Shown here: positions 55,057 through 64,000 of the stretch, piece after piece
Layout: every line of letters starts with the position of its first letter
How positions within the stretch are numbered: position 1 is the first letter of the stretch
NCBI GenBank assembly: GCA_948471205.1
Contig: CAOKRT010000008.1
Span: 1 to 64,000, forward strand
Reading direction: 5' to 3'
DNA length: 64,000 nt
Source of the DNA: an uncultured Oscillospiraceae bacterium
GTDB taxonomy: Bacteria > Bacillota > Clostridia > Oscillospirales > Acutalibacteraceae
The notes under the pieces: model-generated
Database searches by the model: none
The model's input: only the letters and a program-made list of their open reading frames with translations
What the model was told of the DNA's origin: nothing
Translations under genes and position numbers: made by a program

Positions 55057-55085
55057 ATTTTATCACGAAATGTTTATTAAATCAA
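55057..55085 (-). promoter_or_regulatory. Promoter upstream of the broken and intact tRNA-Leu genes
   Basis: On the minus strand TTGATT, a 17-bp spacer ending in CGTGA and TAAAAT lie 12 bp before the truncated tRNA. It is the only good promoter before tRNA-Leu(UAG). Confidence 0.65.
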
Positions 55086-55190
55086 TATTTAATGAACATA
55101 ATTTGTTTTATTGAATAAAATATATTGTGATTGTTATAATCATACTGCAATAATGCATTTTATGCATAAATGAATACAGGTGTATTCGCA

Positions 55191-55211
55191 AAAGCCGTAT
55201 TATACGGCTTT
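55191..55211. terminator. Hairpin after comF
   Basis: AAAGCCGTA and TACGGCTTT pair over 9 bp with a 3-nt loop. It lies 3 bp past the comF stop; T-runs are long on the plus strand and short (TTTTG) on the minus strand. Confidence 0.65.
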
Positions 55212-55213
55212 TT

Positions 55214-55909
55214 TTATTTTACAATTGCGGCAACAGCACAATAAACGCACTCTGCACCGTAGGCCTTTAAAGTTAAAGAAACCGAGGTGAGTGTTGAACC
55301 TGTTGTTTTAACATCGTCAATCAGCAAAATCTTTTTTCCGATTATATCTGCATCGGCATTTATTTCAAATGCATTATACATATTTGCAAATCTTTCACTT
55401 GCCTTCTGTTTTTTCTGCGTTTTCGTTTTACGCTTCTTATAAAGAACATTTTTCACGGGAATGCCACACTGTGCCGATACAATTTCCGCAAGCAACTGTG
55501 ACTGATTAAATCCCCTTTCGGCAATATCAGCCTTTCGCATGGGAACAAAAGTTACAAAATCAAAATCAACTACCTGAAAATGCCGATTCACGGTATCCGC
55601 AACTGCTTTTCCGTAAAATTCAGACAATCCCGGCATTTCATTCATTTTCATATTAAGAATGCCCTTTGCAACAGAACCTTCATAATAAAAGGGCGCGGCA
55701 ACGGATTTATACTCCCTTTCCCTTTTAAATTTTCTGCATATGCAGTCTTTTTTTGAACAGCCGCATTTCAAACAGACAGGTTCATCAATAATCGGAAGCT
55801 GTGCACAGTTTTCGCAGAATTCTTCATCAAAGCATACTACTTCACCACAGGCATGACAGCGTTTCGTAAAAAGAATCATTTTAAATTTTTGAATTAAATC
55901 TTTCATCAT
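55214..55909 (-). CDS. comF: ComF-family phosphoribosyltransferase-like competence protein
   Basis: This 231-residue protein has an N-terminal zinc-ribbon-like part (CHACGE, CENC, CLKCGCSKKDCICRKF) and a phosphoribosyltransferase fold with 'ILLIDDVKTTGSTL' near 190. ComF assists DNA uptake in transformable bacteria, probably in single-strand processing. Its ATG overlaps the comEA stop. It is the last gene of the tepA-ftsK operon. Confidence 0.9.
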   Translation of the reverse strand: MMKDLIQKFKMILFTKRCHACGEVVCFDEEFCENCAQLPIIDEPVCLKCGCSKKDCICRKFKREREYKSVAAPFYYEGSVAKGILNMKMNEMPGLSEFYGKAVADTVNRHFQVVDFDFVTFVPMRKADIAERGFNQSQLLAEIVSAQCGIPVKNVLYKKRKTKTQKKQKASERFANMYNAFEINADADIIGKKILLIDDVKTTGSTLTSVSLTLKAYGAECVYCAVAAIVK

Positions 55910-56376
55910 ACCGTTACATATGGCTCAATAGCGGCATAAACACTGTCGCCGATTCCGCTTATATTCTTTAACTGCTCCACACTGGTGTATCCGCCGAGAT
56001 AATCACGGTAAGCAATAATGGCATTGGCTCTTGTTTCGCCGATTTTATCAATACGCATTAAATCTTCTGCCGTACAGGTATTCAGATTTAACGGATATTT
56101 TACCGAATAAGCAGTTGTTGGTGCCGCATTATTCTGAACAGCCGTACTGCTTTGCGTTTCGTTTCTGTCCGTAACGGCTGATGCAATCTGTGAAACCGTT
56201 TCTGTTATAGGAACTGTACTTTGCACAGAATCGGGGCTGCTGATTTTCGGCTGCCTCAAAGCAATACAGATAAAAACTGCGCCAAGAATAATAAATGCCG
56301 CCGCAATTAAAATCATTGTTGCACGTTTATCGCTTTTTAATATTTTTTCCTTTTCTTCCGTTTGCAGATTTTCCAT
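55906..56376 (-). CDS. ComEA-like helix-hairpin-helix DNA-binding protein
   Basis: This 156-residue protein has one N-terminal membrane helix (20-42), a Ser/Thr-rich linker and a C-terminal ComEA-type domain: 'LNLNTCTAEDLMRIDKIGET' region then 'ISGIGDSVYAAIEPY'. It probably binds incoming DNA at the outer membrane face. No comEC gene follows. The start (AGGAG upstream) overlaps the ygiQ end by 50 bp. Confidence 0.88.
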   Translation of the reverse strand: MENLQTEEKEKILKSDKRATMILIAAAFIILGAVFICIALRQPKISSPDSVQSTVPITETVSQIASAVTDRNETQSSTAVQNNAAPTTAYSVKYPLNLNTCTAEDLMRIDKIGETRANAIIAYRDYLGGYTSVEQLKNISGIGDSVYAAIEPYVTV

Positions 56377-58207
56377 AACCGCTCCTGCCGTTTCTGTTAG
56401 AATGTCTGTTATTATATCCGCCGGACTGAATCAGGCAGTCCTTACCCAAACCGATTAAATCGGTTCTGTGTGCCTTTCTTAAAGCTTCTTCGCAAAGCTG
56501 CTTGTTTTTCGGTTCATAATACTGAAGCAGTGCTCTTTGCAGTGCCTTGTCGTGCGGTGTTTTTGCAACATAAACCGGTTCCATTGTATACGGATCAAGC
56601 TCTGTATAAAACATACAGGTTGAAATGGTGCCCGGTGTCGGATAAAAATCCTGAACCTGTTCCGGTCTGATATGATGTTTCTTTAAAAAACAGGCAAGTT
56701 CAATTGCATCATGCAGTGTGGAGCCGGGATGGCTGGACATAAGATAAGGAACAAGATACTGTTCTTTATTTATCTGCCCGGTATATCGGAAATACCGTTT
56801 TGAGAATTCAATATATGCTTCAATATGCGGTTTTCCCATCTTATCAAGCACAGCGGCACTGCAATGCTCCGGAGCTACCTTTAATTGACCTGAAACATGG
56901 TTTTCAACAAGCTCTTTAAAAAATGTGCTGTCCTTATCCTCAAGCAGATAATCATACCGTATGCCGCTTCTGATAAACACTTTTTTAACCTTAGGCAAAT
57001 TTCTTACAACACGCAGAATATCCAGATACTCCGCGTGATTTGAAATCAGATTCGGGCACGGCTTCGGAGCAAGACACTTTTTACCCTTGCAAAGCCCGTG
57101 TTCAAGCTGAAATTGGCAGGATGGCTTTCTGAAATTGGCCGTAGGACCGCCTATATCATGAATATAACCCTTAAAATTATGCAAGGTAGTCAGTTTCTTT
57201 GCTTCTTCAACAATGCTTTCCTTGCTTCTTGCTGTTATATATCTGCCCTGATGAAACTGAATAGAACAGAAATTGCAGGCACCGAAACATCCGCGGTTAT
57301 GCGTTATTGAAAATTCAACTTCTTTTATACCCGGAACTCCGCCCTGTTCTTCATATACGAGATGATAAGTTCGCATATACGGAAGCGAATAGACCCAGTC
57401 CAGCTCTTCTGTTTCGAGCGGCGGCATAGGAACATTCTGAACCACCATTTTGCTGCCGTTTCTCTGCCTTACCGCTTTTCCTCTTATATGATCCTGTTCA
57501 TCCTGCTCAATCCGAACCGATTTTGCATACTCTTTTTTTGATTGAATGCAGTTTTCAAGGCTCGGAACCTCCACACCGATATAAGGTGTATTCTTTACAT
57601 CAACCGCATAGCAAGTGCCTTTTATATCCGTTAATTCTTCAACTGCTTCACCGCGATTCAGCCGTTCGGCAATTTCGATAATTTGGTTTTCACCCATTCC
57701 GTAAATCAGAATATCCGCTCGAGAATCAATTATAATTGACGGTCTTACAGCATCATCCCAATAATCATAATGTGCAAAACGGCGCAGTGAAGCTTCCAGT
57801 CCGCCAATAATCACAGGAGTATCCGGATAAATGCTTTTTACAATTTTAGAATATACAATAACTGCCCTGTCCGGTCTTTTTCCGGCTTTTCCACCGGCAG
57901 TATAGGCATCATCACGGCGGATTTTTTTTGCGGCCGTATAATGCGCAACCATTGAATCAATATTGCCGCTTGTTATAAGAAAACCAAGCCTTGGCTTGCC
58001 AAACTGCATAAAATCAGCATTGCTGTGCCAGTTTGGTTGACTTAGCACAGCAATTTTAAAACCCTTTGCTTCAAGAACTCTTGTAATGATAGCCGCACCG
58101 AAAGAAGGATGGTCAACATAGGCATCTCCCGTTATGTAAACAAAATCAACCTCGTTCCATCCCCGCTGTGTGCATTCTTTTTTATTAATCGGAAGAAAAT
58201 CATTCAT
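56327..58207 (-). CDS. YgiQ-family radical SAM protein
   Basis: This 626-residue radical SAM protein has the cluster motif 'CFGACNFCS' near 325, preceded by the family 'SITHNRG'. 'VKVAPEH' and '[14 protein letters not shown]' in the C-terminal part are YgiQ signatures, and a basic tail follows. The start at 58207 overlaps the ftsK stop (ATGAATGA), preferable to the ORF start at 58234. The reaction is unknown. Confidence 0.9.
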   Translation of the reverse strand: MNDFLPINKKECTQRGWNEVDFVYITGDAYVDHPSFGAAIITRVLEAKGFKIAVLSQPNWHSNADFMQFGKPRLGFLITSGNIDSMVAHYTAAKKIRRDDAYTAGGKAGKRPDRAVIVYSKIVKSIYPDTPVIIGGLEASLRRFAHYDYWDDAVRPSIIIDSRADILIYGMGENQIIEIAERLNRGEAVEELTDIKGTCYAVDVKNTPYIGVEVPSLENCIQSKKEYAKSVRIEQDEQDHIRGKAVRQRNGSKMVVQNVPMPPLETEELDWVYSLPYMRTYHLVYEEQGGVPGIKEVEFSITHNRGCFGACNFCSIQFHQGRYITARSKESIVEEAKKLTTLHNFKGYIHDIGGPTANFRKPSCQFQLEHGLCKGKKCLAPKPCPNLISNHAEYLDILRVVRNLPKVKKVFIRSGIRYDYLLEDKDSTFFKELVENHVSGQLKVAPEHCSAAVLDKMGKPHIEAYIEFSKRYFRYTGQINKEQYLVPYLMSSHPGSTLHDAIELACFLKKHHIRPEQVQDFYPTPGTISTCMFYTELDPYTMEPVYVAKTPHDKALQRALLQYYEPKNKQLCEEALRKAHRTDLIGLGKDCLIQSGGYNNRHSNRNGRSGYGKSANGRKGKNIKKR

Positions 58208-60722
58208 ATAAATCACCGCTGCCCTGATTGTCAATCATATCCGGCCCATTCGTAAATATAGTTTCTTCCATAGACATCTGCTCTGTATTTTCAGCAGTAA
58301 AATCAGCGCCTCTGCCGCACGCACGCTTTTCAAGCCACATTTGCTTCGTCATAAGCACCTGTCTTGGTTTGCTGCCTTCAGGCGCACCGATAACACCGTA
58401 TTCCTGAAGCTGATCAATGATTTTAGCACCTCTTGCATAACCCACAGAAAGTTTTCTCTGAAGAAAGGAGGTAGATGCCTGACCCGTTTCAATCACAATT
58501 TCCGCTGCCTTTTCAAACAACTGATCATAAATATTTTCATCTGTACCATCATCTGAAACAGCACTTGTCTTTTTATCAGTAACAGCCTTTGCTTCGATTT
58601 CCTTTTGAATTTCTTCATCATATTCGGTTTCGCCCTGATTTTTGATGAAATTGCACAATTCTTCAACCTCTTCATCACTTATAAAACAGCCCTGAACACG
58701 AAGTGGCTTGCTTGCCCCGATAGGATTATAAAGCATATCACCCTGACCAAGCAGTTTTTCAGCACCACCTGTATCAAGTATGGTTCTTGAATCAATCTGA
58801 GAACTTACTGTCAGTGCAATTCTGGAAGAAATATTTGCCTTAATAAGACCTGTAATTACATCAACAGAAGGTCTTTGCGTTGCAATAACAAGATGCATGC
58901 CTGCAGCACGTGCCATCTGTGCAAGACGACAAATAGAATCTTCAACCTCTTTCGGTGCCGCCATCATTAAATCGGCAAGCTCGTCAATAAATATGCAGAT
59001 TTTCGGCATAGGTTCCATATCCTCATGCTTTGCAACATATTTATTATATCCTTCAATATCCCTGACACCTGTTTCGGAGAATTTATTATATCTCTGAAGC
59101 ATTTCGGAAACAGCCCAGCCAAGCGCGCCTGCCGCTTTCCGCGGATCTGTAACCACCGGAACAAGAAGATGCGGAATTCCAATATATTTTGAAAATTCAA
59201 CCTGTTTCGGATCTATCATAAGGAACTTAACCTCATCCGGCTTTGCCCTGTAAAGAATAGAAACAATAATTGAATTCATGCACACGGATTTACCTGAACC
59301 CGTTGTGCCTGCAATCAGCAGATGCGGCATTTTTGAAACATCGCAGTAAACACATTTTCCGCCGATATCTTTTCCAAGCCCGGCAGAAAGTTTTGAACGC
59401 TGTTCATAAAATTCGGGCGTATCAATAAGTTCACGCATAGAAACGCTGTTTTTAACGGTATTCGGCACTTCTATTCCGACAGCAGCCTTGCCCGGTATCG
59501 GCGCTTCGATACGAACATGTGTTGCGGCAAGATTCAGCGCGATATCATCAGACAGATTTGTAATTTTAGAAATACGTATACCGGCAGCCGGCTTCAGCTC
59601 ATATCTTGTAACCGTAGGACCGCGGCTGATATCCGTAATGGATGCATCAACATGAAACGAACTTAATGTTTCAATAAGCCTTTCGGCATTATTTTTCAGT
59701 TCACCGCTTATATCCTTTGTTTCCGCATGCTTTCCTTCCTTCAGCAAGGAAACAGGCGGCATAATATAATCCTCAACACCGGACTTCATCTGTTCTTCAG
59801 AAACCTTGAATTCTTCAACGGGCTTCTTCGGTTTTTCTTCTGAAACATCTTTTACAATATCATCAATTGTTTTTTCTTTCTTTTGTTCACGTTCTTTTTT
59901 ATTACGTTCATTGGCGGCATTTATTTCATCTATAATTGTCCGTGGAATATCGACCGCTTCTTCGACGGCAGGCTTTTCTTTCTTTAACGGCTGTTTTTCC
60001 TTATCGGAAATGCTTTCTTTCTTTTCCTTGCCGGGAGGTGTTAAATCAAGCGGAACGTCAACATTACCTTTATTTAATCTTCTTTGCTCAATTTTTTCAT
60101 TAATAACAGGCGCCACTCTTTTATATGTTTCTGTTGCAGGCTTTGCTGCGCCTTTAAAAAACTGAACAACGGTAATTCTTGTTAACAGCATAAAATCAAC
60201 AAAAATCAAAACAAGATTTACAATAACAGCAGGCGCTTTTCCAAGGGTCAGCAAAATCCATCCGAACAAAGCGCCGAAAAAACCGCCGTTAAAATCAGCC
60301 GAAGCCGCCGAAAAAGCATCTTTCACTGCAATTGCGAAATCATCGCCTGTCTGATTCTGAACAATATGAATAAAAGCAGAAATCAGAAATACCATTATTA
60401 TGCTTTCAATTCCCATGGAAATAAGCTTTCCCCTGCTCATTTCCTTTACAGATGAAATAATAATAACGGTAATGGTTAATACAGGAAAGATACATGCGGC
60501 AAAAATACCGAAAAGACCAACATAAACATTATGTAAAAAATTCCAAAGCCCTTCGCCGCTTATAACTGCAATGAAAAAGAAAATAACCGAAACTGCAAAA
60601 AGCGACACATTGACAATTCTGCTTATTGCCGCATCCTTTCTTTGCTTTTCAAGCGCCGCTCTTTCCCTTGCCGCACGGGACTGCGGTGTTCTGTTTCTGT
60701 TCTGTTTTGAATGATTAGCCAT
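58200..60722 (-). CDS. ftsK: DNA translocase FtsK/SpoIIIE
   Basis: This 840-residue motor pumps DNA through the division or sporulation septum. Four membrane helices lie within 36-190, followed by a charged linker (200-320). The motor has Walker A GTTGSGKS at 472-479 and '[11 protein letters not shown]' as Walker B. The C-terminal gamma winged helix reads '[18 protein letters not shown]'. It lies in an operon with tepA, as in Bacillus (tepA-ylzJ-spoIIIE). Confidence 0.95.
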   Translation of the reverse strand: MANHSKQNRNRTPQSRAARERAALEKQRKDAAISRIVNVSLFAVSVIFFFIAVISGEGLWNFLHNVYVGLFGIFAACIFPVLTITVIIISSVKEMSRGKLISMGIESIIMVFLISAFIHIVQNQTGDDFAIAVKDAFSAASADFNGGFFGALFGWILLTLGKAPAVIVNLVLIFVDFMLLTRITVVQFFKGAAKPATETYKRVAPVINEKIEQRRLNKGNVDVPLDLTPPGKEKKESISDKEKQPLKKEKPAVEEAVDIPRTIIDEINAANERNKKEREQKKEKTIDDIVKDVSEEKPKKPVEEFKVSEEQMKSGVEDYIMPPVSLLKEGKHAETKDISGELKNNAERLIETLSSFHVDASITDISRGPTVTRYELKPAAGIRISKITNLSDDIALNLAATHVRIEAPIPGKAAVGIEVPNTVKNSVSMRELIDTPEFYEQRSKLSAGLGKDIGGKCVYCDVSKMPHLLIAGTTGSGKSVCMNSIIVSILYRAKPDEVKFLMIDPKQVEFSKYIGIPHLLVPVVTDPRKAAGALGWAVSEMLQRYNKFSETGVRDIEGYNKYVAKHEDMEPMPKICIFIDELADLMMAAPKEVEDSICRLAQMARAAGMHLVIATQRPSVDVITGLIKANISSRIALTVSSQIDSRTILDTGGAEKLLGQGDMLYNPIGASKPLRVQGCFISDEEVEELCNFIKNQGETEYDEEIQKEIEAKAVTDKKTSAVSDDGTDENIYDQLFEKAAEIVIETGQASTSFLQRKLSVGYARGAKIIDQLQEYGVIGAPEGSKPRQVLMTKQMWLEKRACGRGADFTAENTEQMSMEETIFTNGPDMIDNQGSGDLYE

Positions 60723-60732
60723 AACTTCCCTC

Positions 60733-61593
60733 TTACTTTATAATAATCTGAATAATCCCCGTTACAGAGGCAATTGCGCCTACTGCAAAGTTGTAATATG
60801 AAAAATATTTTAAAGAACCGGCGCTTAATTTTGCTTTCAGAATTTTTGAAATTAAAAAAGCCGCCCCGACAGCAATAACAACACCAATAATGCCGGTAAT
60901 TATATTTACATATGTTACACAGTTTACAATTTCAATAATACCCTTTACAATCAAAACAGGCACCGAAATACTGATAAAATAGCGGAATGAAATATTTTTA
61001 CTGATTCCGCAGATAACCGGTACCGAAATCAGCACGGCTGAAAGTGAAAGCCCTGCAAACGGAATCGTAATAAAAATCAGCACGGCAAGGATGATTGCGG
61101 CAGAAAGCGTAAACTGCCCGCCCTTTTGATTTTTCTGCATAGTAAAAAAAGCAAAAATCAAAAGAACAGCAGACAAAATAAAGCCGATTCCTTCACAAAT
61201 CAGATTTCCGTCATAAGAAAGAAAATCAATCGTCTGAAATACATTGCCGTGTTTTCCTGCCGGAATAAAATAGAATGCCATCGGAATATAAGCAATCAGC
61301 GTAAAATACATAAATTTCCGTGAATTTGATGCTGCTTTAAAATTTATTTTTTTATGGAAAATATCCTTGAATGTATGTACAAATTCAACCGTTAAACTTA
61401 AAAATACCTTGTAAAAGGCAATCATAATTCCGATTGCCATTCCGATATGTATAAGCCCCGTAAGCTCAGAGGGTGCCCCTGAATAACGGGAAGAAAAATC
61501 ATGAAAAAGTGCAGAATGTCCGCTTTCGGAAATCGGCAGTATGAATGTCAGAGCCTGTCCTATGGCCTGAAAAATTGCTGTTATAATTGACAA
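60733..61593 (-). CDS. UppP/BacA-like membrane protein lacking the catalytic residues
   Basis: This 286-residue protein has eight or more hydrophobic segments and the overall pattern of undecaprenyl-diphosphate phosphatase. Its start is TTG behind GGAGGT (7-bp spacing). The first motif, normally E-G-L-T-E-F-L-P-x-S-S-x-G-H, reads '[15 protein letters not shown]': both Glu are lost and a new Glu appears in SES. The second motif, normally with G-x-S-R-S-G, reads 'AGLSLSA' without Arg. It may therefore bind lipid without phosphatase activity, or use other residues. It is encoded between the ylzJ-like and ftsK genes. Confidence 0.75.
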   Translation of the reverse strand: MSIITAIFQAIGQALTFILPISESGHSALFHDFSSRYSGAPSELTGLIHIGMAIGIMIAFYKVFLSLTVEFVHTFKDIFHKKINFKAASNSRKFMYFTLIAYIPMAFYFIPAGKHGNVFQTIDFLSYDGNLICEGIGFILSAVLLIFAFFTMQKNQKGGQFTLSAAIILAVLIFITIPFAGLSLSAVLISVPVICGISKNISFRYFISISVPVLIVKGIIEIVNCVTYVNIITGIIGVVIAVGAAFLISKILKAKLSAGSLKYFSYYNFAVGAIASVTGIIQIIIK

Positions 61594-61741
61594 AATCCTT
61601 ACCTCCGAACATAGAAGCGTTATCTACATAATAGCCGTTTCTCAAATAATCATACGGATTGCTTGAACGCACACTGTTTACTGCTTCTATGCTTTTTTCA
61701 TCAAATAAAATGTCATTTTCGTTGATTATTGACCAGAACAT
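61499..61741 (-). CDS. Small YlzJ-like protein
   Basis: This 80-residue ORF starts in the tepA stop region (overlap about 16 bp) and begins '[15 protein letters not shown]', like the YlzJ opening in Bacillus, where ylzJ lies between tepA and spoIIIE. Its last ~31 codons overlap the UppP-like gene and contain that gene's Shine-Dalgarno. The N-terminal ~50 residues are more credible than the tail. It has no known function. Confidence 0.5.
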   Translation of the reverse strand: MFWSIINENDILFDEKSIEAVNSVRSSNPYDYLRNGYYVDNASMFGGKDFVNYNSNFSGHRTGSDIHTADFRKRTFCTFS

Positions 61742-62430
61742 TCGGCATTCTCCTCTTCAATTGTTTTATCAAGAAAATCAAGCGCATTTGAAAGTCCGCC
61801 GAGTTCATCAATCAAACCGCACTGAACTGCCCCGTCACCGTCAAGCACTGTGCCGACATCCATAATCAGTTCGCCTGTTTTCATCATAAGCGCTCTGAAA
61901 TCATCGGCTGAAATGCCCGAATTGTTTTCAACAAAATTCACGATTCTGTCCTGCATTTTTTCAAAATACGATAAAGTTTGCGGAACACCGAGCACCAGCC
62001 CGTTCATTCTTACGGGGTGCACTGTCATTGTAGCGCTTGGAACAATAAAACTTTTTCGGCAGGAAACCGCAAGCGGAACACCGATTGAATGTCCGCCCCC
62101 CAAAACAAGCGATGCCGTTGGTGTTTTCATGGTTGAAAGCAGCTCTGCAATGGCAAGCCCGGCTTCAACGTCTCCGCCGACTGTATTAAGAATAATCAGC
62201 AAGCCTTCAATTTCCTTGCTTTCTTCAATTGCTACAAGCTGCGGAATAACATGTTCGTATTTTGTTGTTTTATTTTGGCTCGGAAGAATATAATGACCTT
62301 CAATCTGCCCGATAATTGTAAGACAGTGAATAAAATGACCGTCCTTTTCCACGGTAATAGAGCCCGTTTCAAAGTCACTTGCCGCAGAATTTTCTTCGTT
62401 CTTGGTTTGATTTTCATTTTCTTCAGACAT
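61726..62430 (-). CDS. tepA: TepA/ClpP-like serine protease
   Basis: This 234-residue ClpP-fold protease has nucleophile S115 in '[12 protein letters not shown]' and H138 in 'MTVHPVR', with the usual '[12 protein letters not shown]' loop near 81. In Bacillus the orthologue (TepA) affects protein export and sporulation. It heads the operon and has a strong upstream promoter. Confidence 0.9.
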   Translation of the reverse strand: MSEENENQTKNEENSAASDFETGSITVEKDGHFIHCLTIIGQIEGHYILPSQNKTTKYEHVIPQLVAIEESKEIEGLLIILNTVGGDVEAGLAIAELLSTMKTPTASLVLGGGHSIGVPLAVSCRKSFIVPSATMTVHPVRMNGLVLGVPQTLSYFEKMQDRIVNFVENNSGISADDFRALMMKTGELIMDVGTVLDGDGAVQCGLIDELGGLSNALDFLDKTIEEENAECSGQ

Positions 62431-62472
62431 AATAACACATCCTTTTATGCTTATTATGCCCGATTTGACTGT

Positions 62473-62501
62473 ATTATATCACAACAGCTATTTCAATTCA
62501 A
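62473..62501 (-). promoter_or_regulatory. Promoter of the tepA-ftsK-comF operon
   Basis: On the minus strand TTGAAT, a 17-bp spacer ending in TGTGA and TATAAT lie 43 bp before tepA. Confidence 0.8.
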
Positions 62502-62554
62502 TATAATAATATATTTAATAAATAAAATTAATTTGTAAATTTATTATTAAAACA

Positions 62555-62584
62555 TTGACACAACTTAAACAATATTATAAAATA
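62555..62584 (+). promoter_or_regulatory. Possible aconitase promoter
   Basis: TTGACA (62555-62560) is followed about 15 bp later by TATAAAAT. A second TTGACA occurs about 30 bp downstream with no clear -10. Confidence 0.5.
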
Positions 62585-62621
62585 GATTGACAAATTTTAT
62601 AACAACTTTGGAGGAAAAAGT

Positions 62622-64000
62622 ATGGGACTTACACTTGCACAGAAATTAATCAAGGCTCATCTTGTTGAGGGAAATATGATTCCCGGCGAAGAAATAGGAC
62701 TTCGTATTGACCAAACGCTTACACAGGACGCAACAGGCACAATGGCTTATCTTGAATTTGAAGCTATGGGTGTAGACAGAGTTAAAACAGAAAAAAGCGT
62801 TGCTTACATAGACCACAATACACTTCAGACAGGCTTTGAAAATGCCGATGACCACCGTTATATTCAGACGGTTACGAAAAAACACGGCATTTATTTTTCG
62901 AGACCGGGCAACGGCATTTGCCATCAGGTTCATCTTGAAAGATTCGGCATACCGGGCAAAACCCTTATCGGTTCTGACAGCCACACACCAACCGGCGGCG
63001 GTATCGGCATGCTTGCAATGGGCGCCGGCGGACTGGATGTTGCAGTTGCAATGGGCGGCGGCACATACTATATTCCGATGCCGAAAATGACTAAAATTAA
63101 TCTTCACGGATATCTTAAACCTTGGGTTTCCGCTAAAGATATTATTCTTGAAGTATTAAGAATCATGAGCGTTAAGGGCGGCGTAGGAAAAATTATTGAA
63201 TACGGCGGTGACGGAGTTAAGACCTTAACCGTTCCGGAAAGAGCAACCATTACAAACATGGGTGCAGAACTTGGTGCAACAACATCTATTTTCCCTTCTG
63301 ATGAAATCACCCTTGCTTTTCTTAAAGCACAGGGCAGAGAAAATGACTGGACAGAAATTTTACCTGATGCTGATGCAGAATATGATGAAATCATTGACAT
63401 TGATTTATGCACACTTGTTCCGATGGCAGCTTGCCCTCATATGCCGGACAGAGTTAAAACAACGGATGAAATCGGAAAAATCAAGGTTGATCAGGTAGCT
63501 ATCGGCTCATGCACAAACTCTTCTTTTGTTGACATGATGAAGGTTGCTGAAATACTGAAAGGCAAAACAATTGCGCCAACCGTTTCCCTGTGCATTGCCC
63601 CCGGTTCAAAACAGGTGCTTAATATGCTTGCACTTAACGGCGCACTTTCAGATATGATTAATGCCGGTGCAAGAATTCTTGAATCAGCCTGCGGACCTTG
63701 CATAGGTATGGGACAGAGCCCGAATTCCCAAGGCGTTTCACTGCGTACCTTTAACAGAAACTTTGAAGGCAGAAGCGGAACAAAAGATGCCGGAATTTAT
63801 CTTGTATCCCCTGAAGTTGCCGCTGCTTCCGCACTTACAGGTTATCTGACCGATCCAAGAGAACTCGGAGAAGCACCAAGCGTTGCAATGCCTGAAAAAT
63901 TCATTGTTAACGATAATATGATTGAAGCACCGGCAAATGAAGAGGAAGCGAAAGATGTTGAAGTGGTACGTGGACCGAACATTAAACCTTTCCCGAAAAC
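62622..64000 (+). CDS. Aconitate hydratase (3' end outside window)
   Basis: About 459 residues of an aconitase-superfamily protein run off the right edge. The [4Fe-4S] ligands are C296 in 'IGSCTNSS', and C357 and C360 in 'ESACGPCIGMG'. 'TLIGSDSHTPTGGGIGMLAM' and 'DATGTMAYLEFEAMG' match the single-chain aconitases of anaerobes that carry the swivel domain at the C-terminus. GGAGG lies 7 bp before the ATG. It converts citrate to isocitrate; no neighbouring TCA gene is visible. A homoaconitase-like large subunit is a less likely alternative. Confidence 0.9.
   Translation, partial: MGLTLAQKLIKAHLVEGNMIPGEEIGLRIDQTLTQDATGTMAYLEFEAMGVDRVKTEKSVAYIDHNTLQTGFENADDHRYIQTVTKKHGIYFSRPGNGICHQVHLERFGIPGKTLIGSDSHTPTGGGIGMLAMGAGGLDVAVAMGGGTYYIPMPKMTKINLHGYLKPWVSAKDIILEVLRIMSVKGGVGKIIEYGGDGVKTLTVPERATITNMGAELGATTSIFPSDEITLAFLKAQGRENDWTEILPDADAEYDEIIDIDLCTLVPMAACPHMPDRVKTTDEIGKIKVDQVAIGSCTNSSFVDMMKVAEILKGKTIAPTVSLCIAPGSKQVLNMLALNGALSDMINAGARILESACGPCIGMGQSPNSQGVSLRTFNRNFEGRSGTKDAGIYLVSPEVAAASALTGYLTDPRELGEAPSVAMPEKFIVNDNMIEAPANEEEAKDVEVVRGPNIKPFPK

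Overview
The window looks like a chromosomal segment of a low-to-moderate G+C Gram-positive anaerobe of class Clostridia, most like the gut Oscillospirales/Ruminococcaceae group. The indicators are the SCIFF ranthipeptide precursor with its radical-SAM maturase, the tig-clpP-clpX-lon-ysxC block, RNase J, a SpoIVFB-like protease, the paired radical-SAM/DUF2344 genes, a TepA-ftsK operon and strong Shine-Dalgarno sites throughout. The genus assignment is inference. Most genes lie on the minus strand.

Layout. (1) 1-4649: a secreted RHS/YD-repeat protein, cut by the left edge. (2) 4714-8878: an AT-rich accessory cassette of a small secreted protein, a permease fused to a non-catalytic aminopeptidase-like domain, an ABC ATPase and a second permease. 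Two sequence motifs upstream of this cassette recur upstream of the RHS gene. (3) 8939-9152: a decayed gene and hairpin. (4) 9317-9772: five tRNA genes (Val-Asp-Phe-Gly-Cys in transcription order). (5) 9846-20183: protein quality control and GTPase genes (hslO, lysA, ysxC, lon, clpX, clpP, tig). (6) 20245-28738: thrC, yraN, rnhB, rbgA, an inserted GH35 beta-galactosidase, rplS with a putative leader RNA, and the DUF2344/radical-SAM pair. (7) 28740-37829: M50 protease, ruvX, class A PBP, an exonuclease, secG and a type II topoisomerase pair. (8) 38024-45015: the rnj-rplI-dnaB-tilS-ftsH operon. (9) 45160-54387: mostly plus-strand genes, including rnhA, a ROK kinase, the SCIFF locus, a CoA-transferase and an E2-like acyltransferase. 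(10) 54432-55085: a decayed gene, tRNA-Leu(UAG) and a broken tRNA-Leu. (11) 55214-62430: the tepA-ylzJ-like-uppP-like-ftsK-ygiQ-comEA-comF operon. (12) 62622-end: aconitase, cut by the right edge.

Most of the segment is housekeeping. The points most worth attention are these: a SCIFF precursor in which both residues that form the thioether in the characterised family member are replaced (Ser32, Ala37); the secreted-protein/ABC cassette with an M1-aminopeptidase-like domain lacking HExxH; the shared upstream motifs that may co-regulate that cassette with the RHS gene; a UppP homologue missing its catalytic Glu and Arg residues; and a dead tRNA-Leu that still has an intact-looking promoter feeding a live tRNA-Leu.

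Promoters were called by eye as -35/-10 pairs with 15-18 bp spacing, and terminators as GC-containing stems followed by T-runs. No search or folding program was run. All family assignments come from motif recognition.
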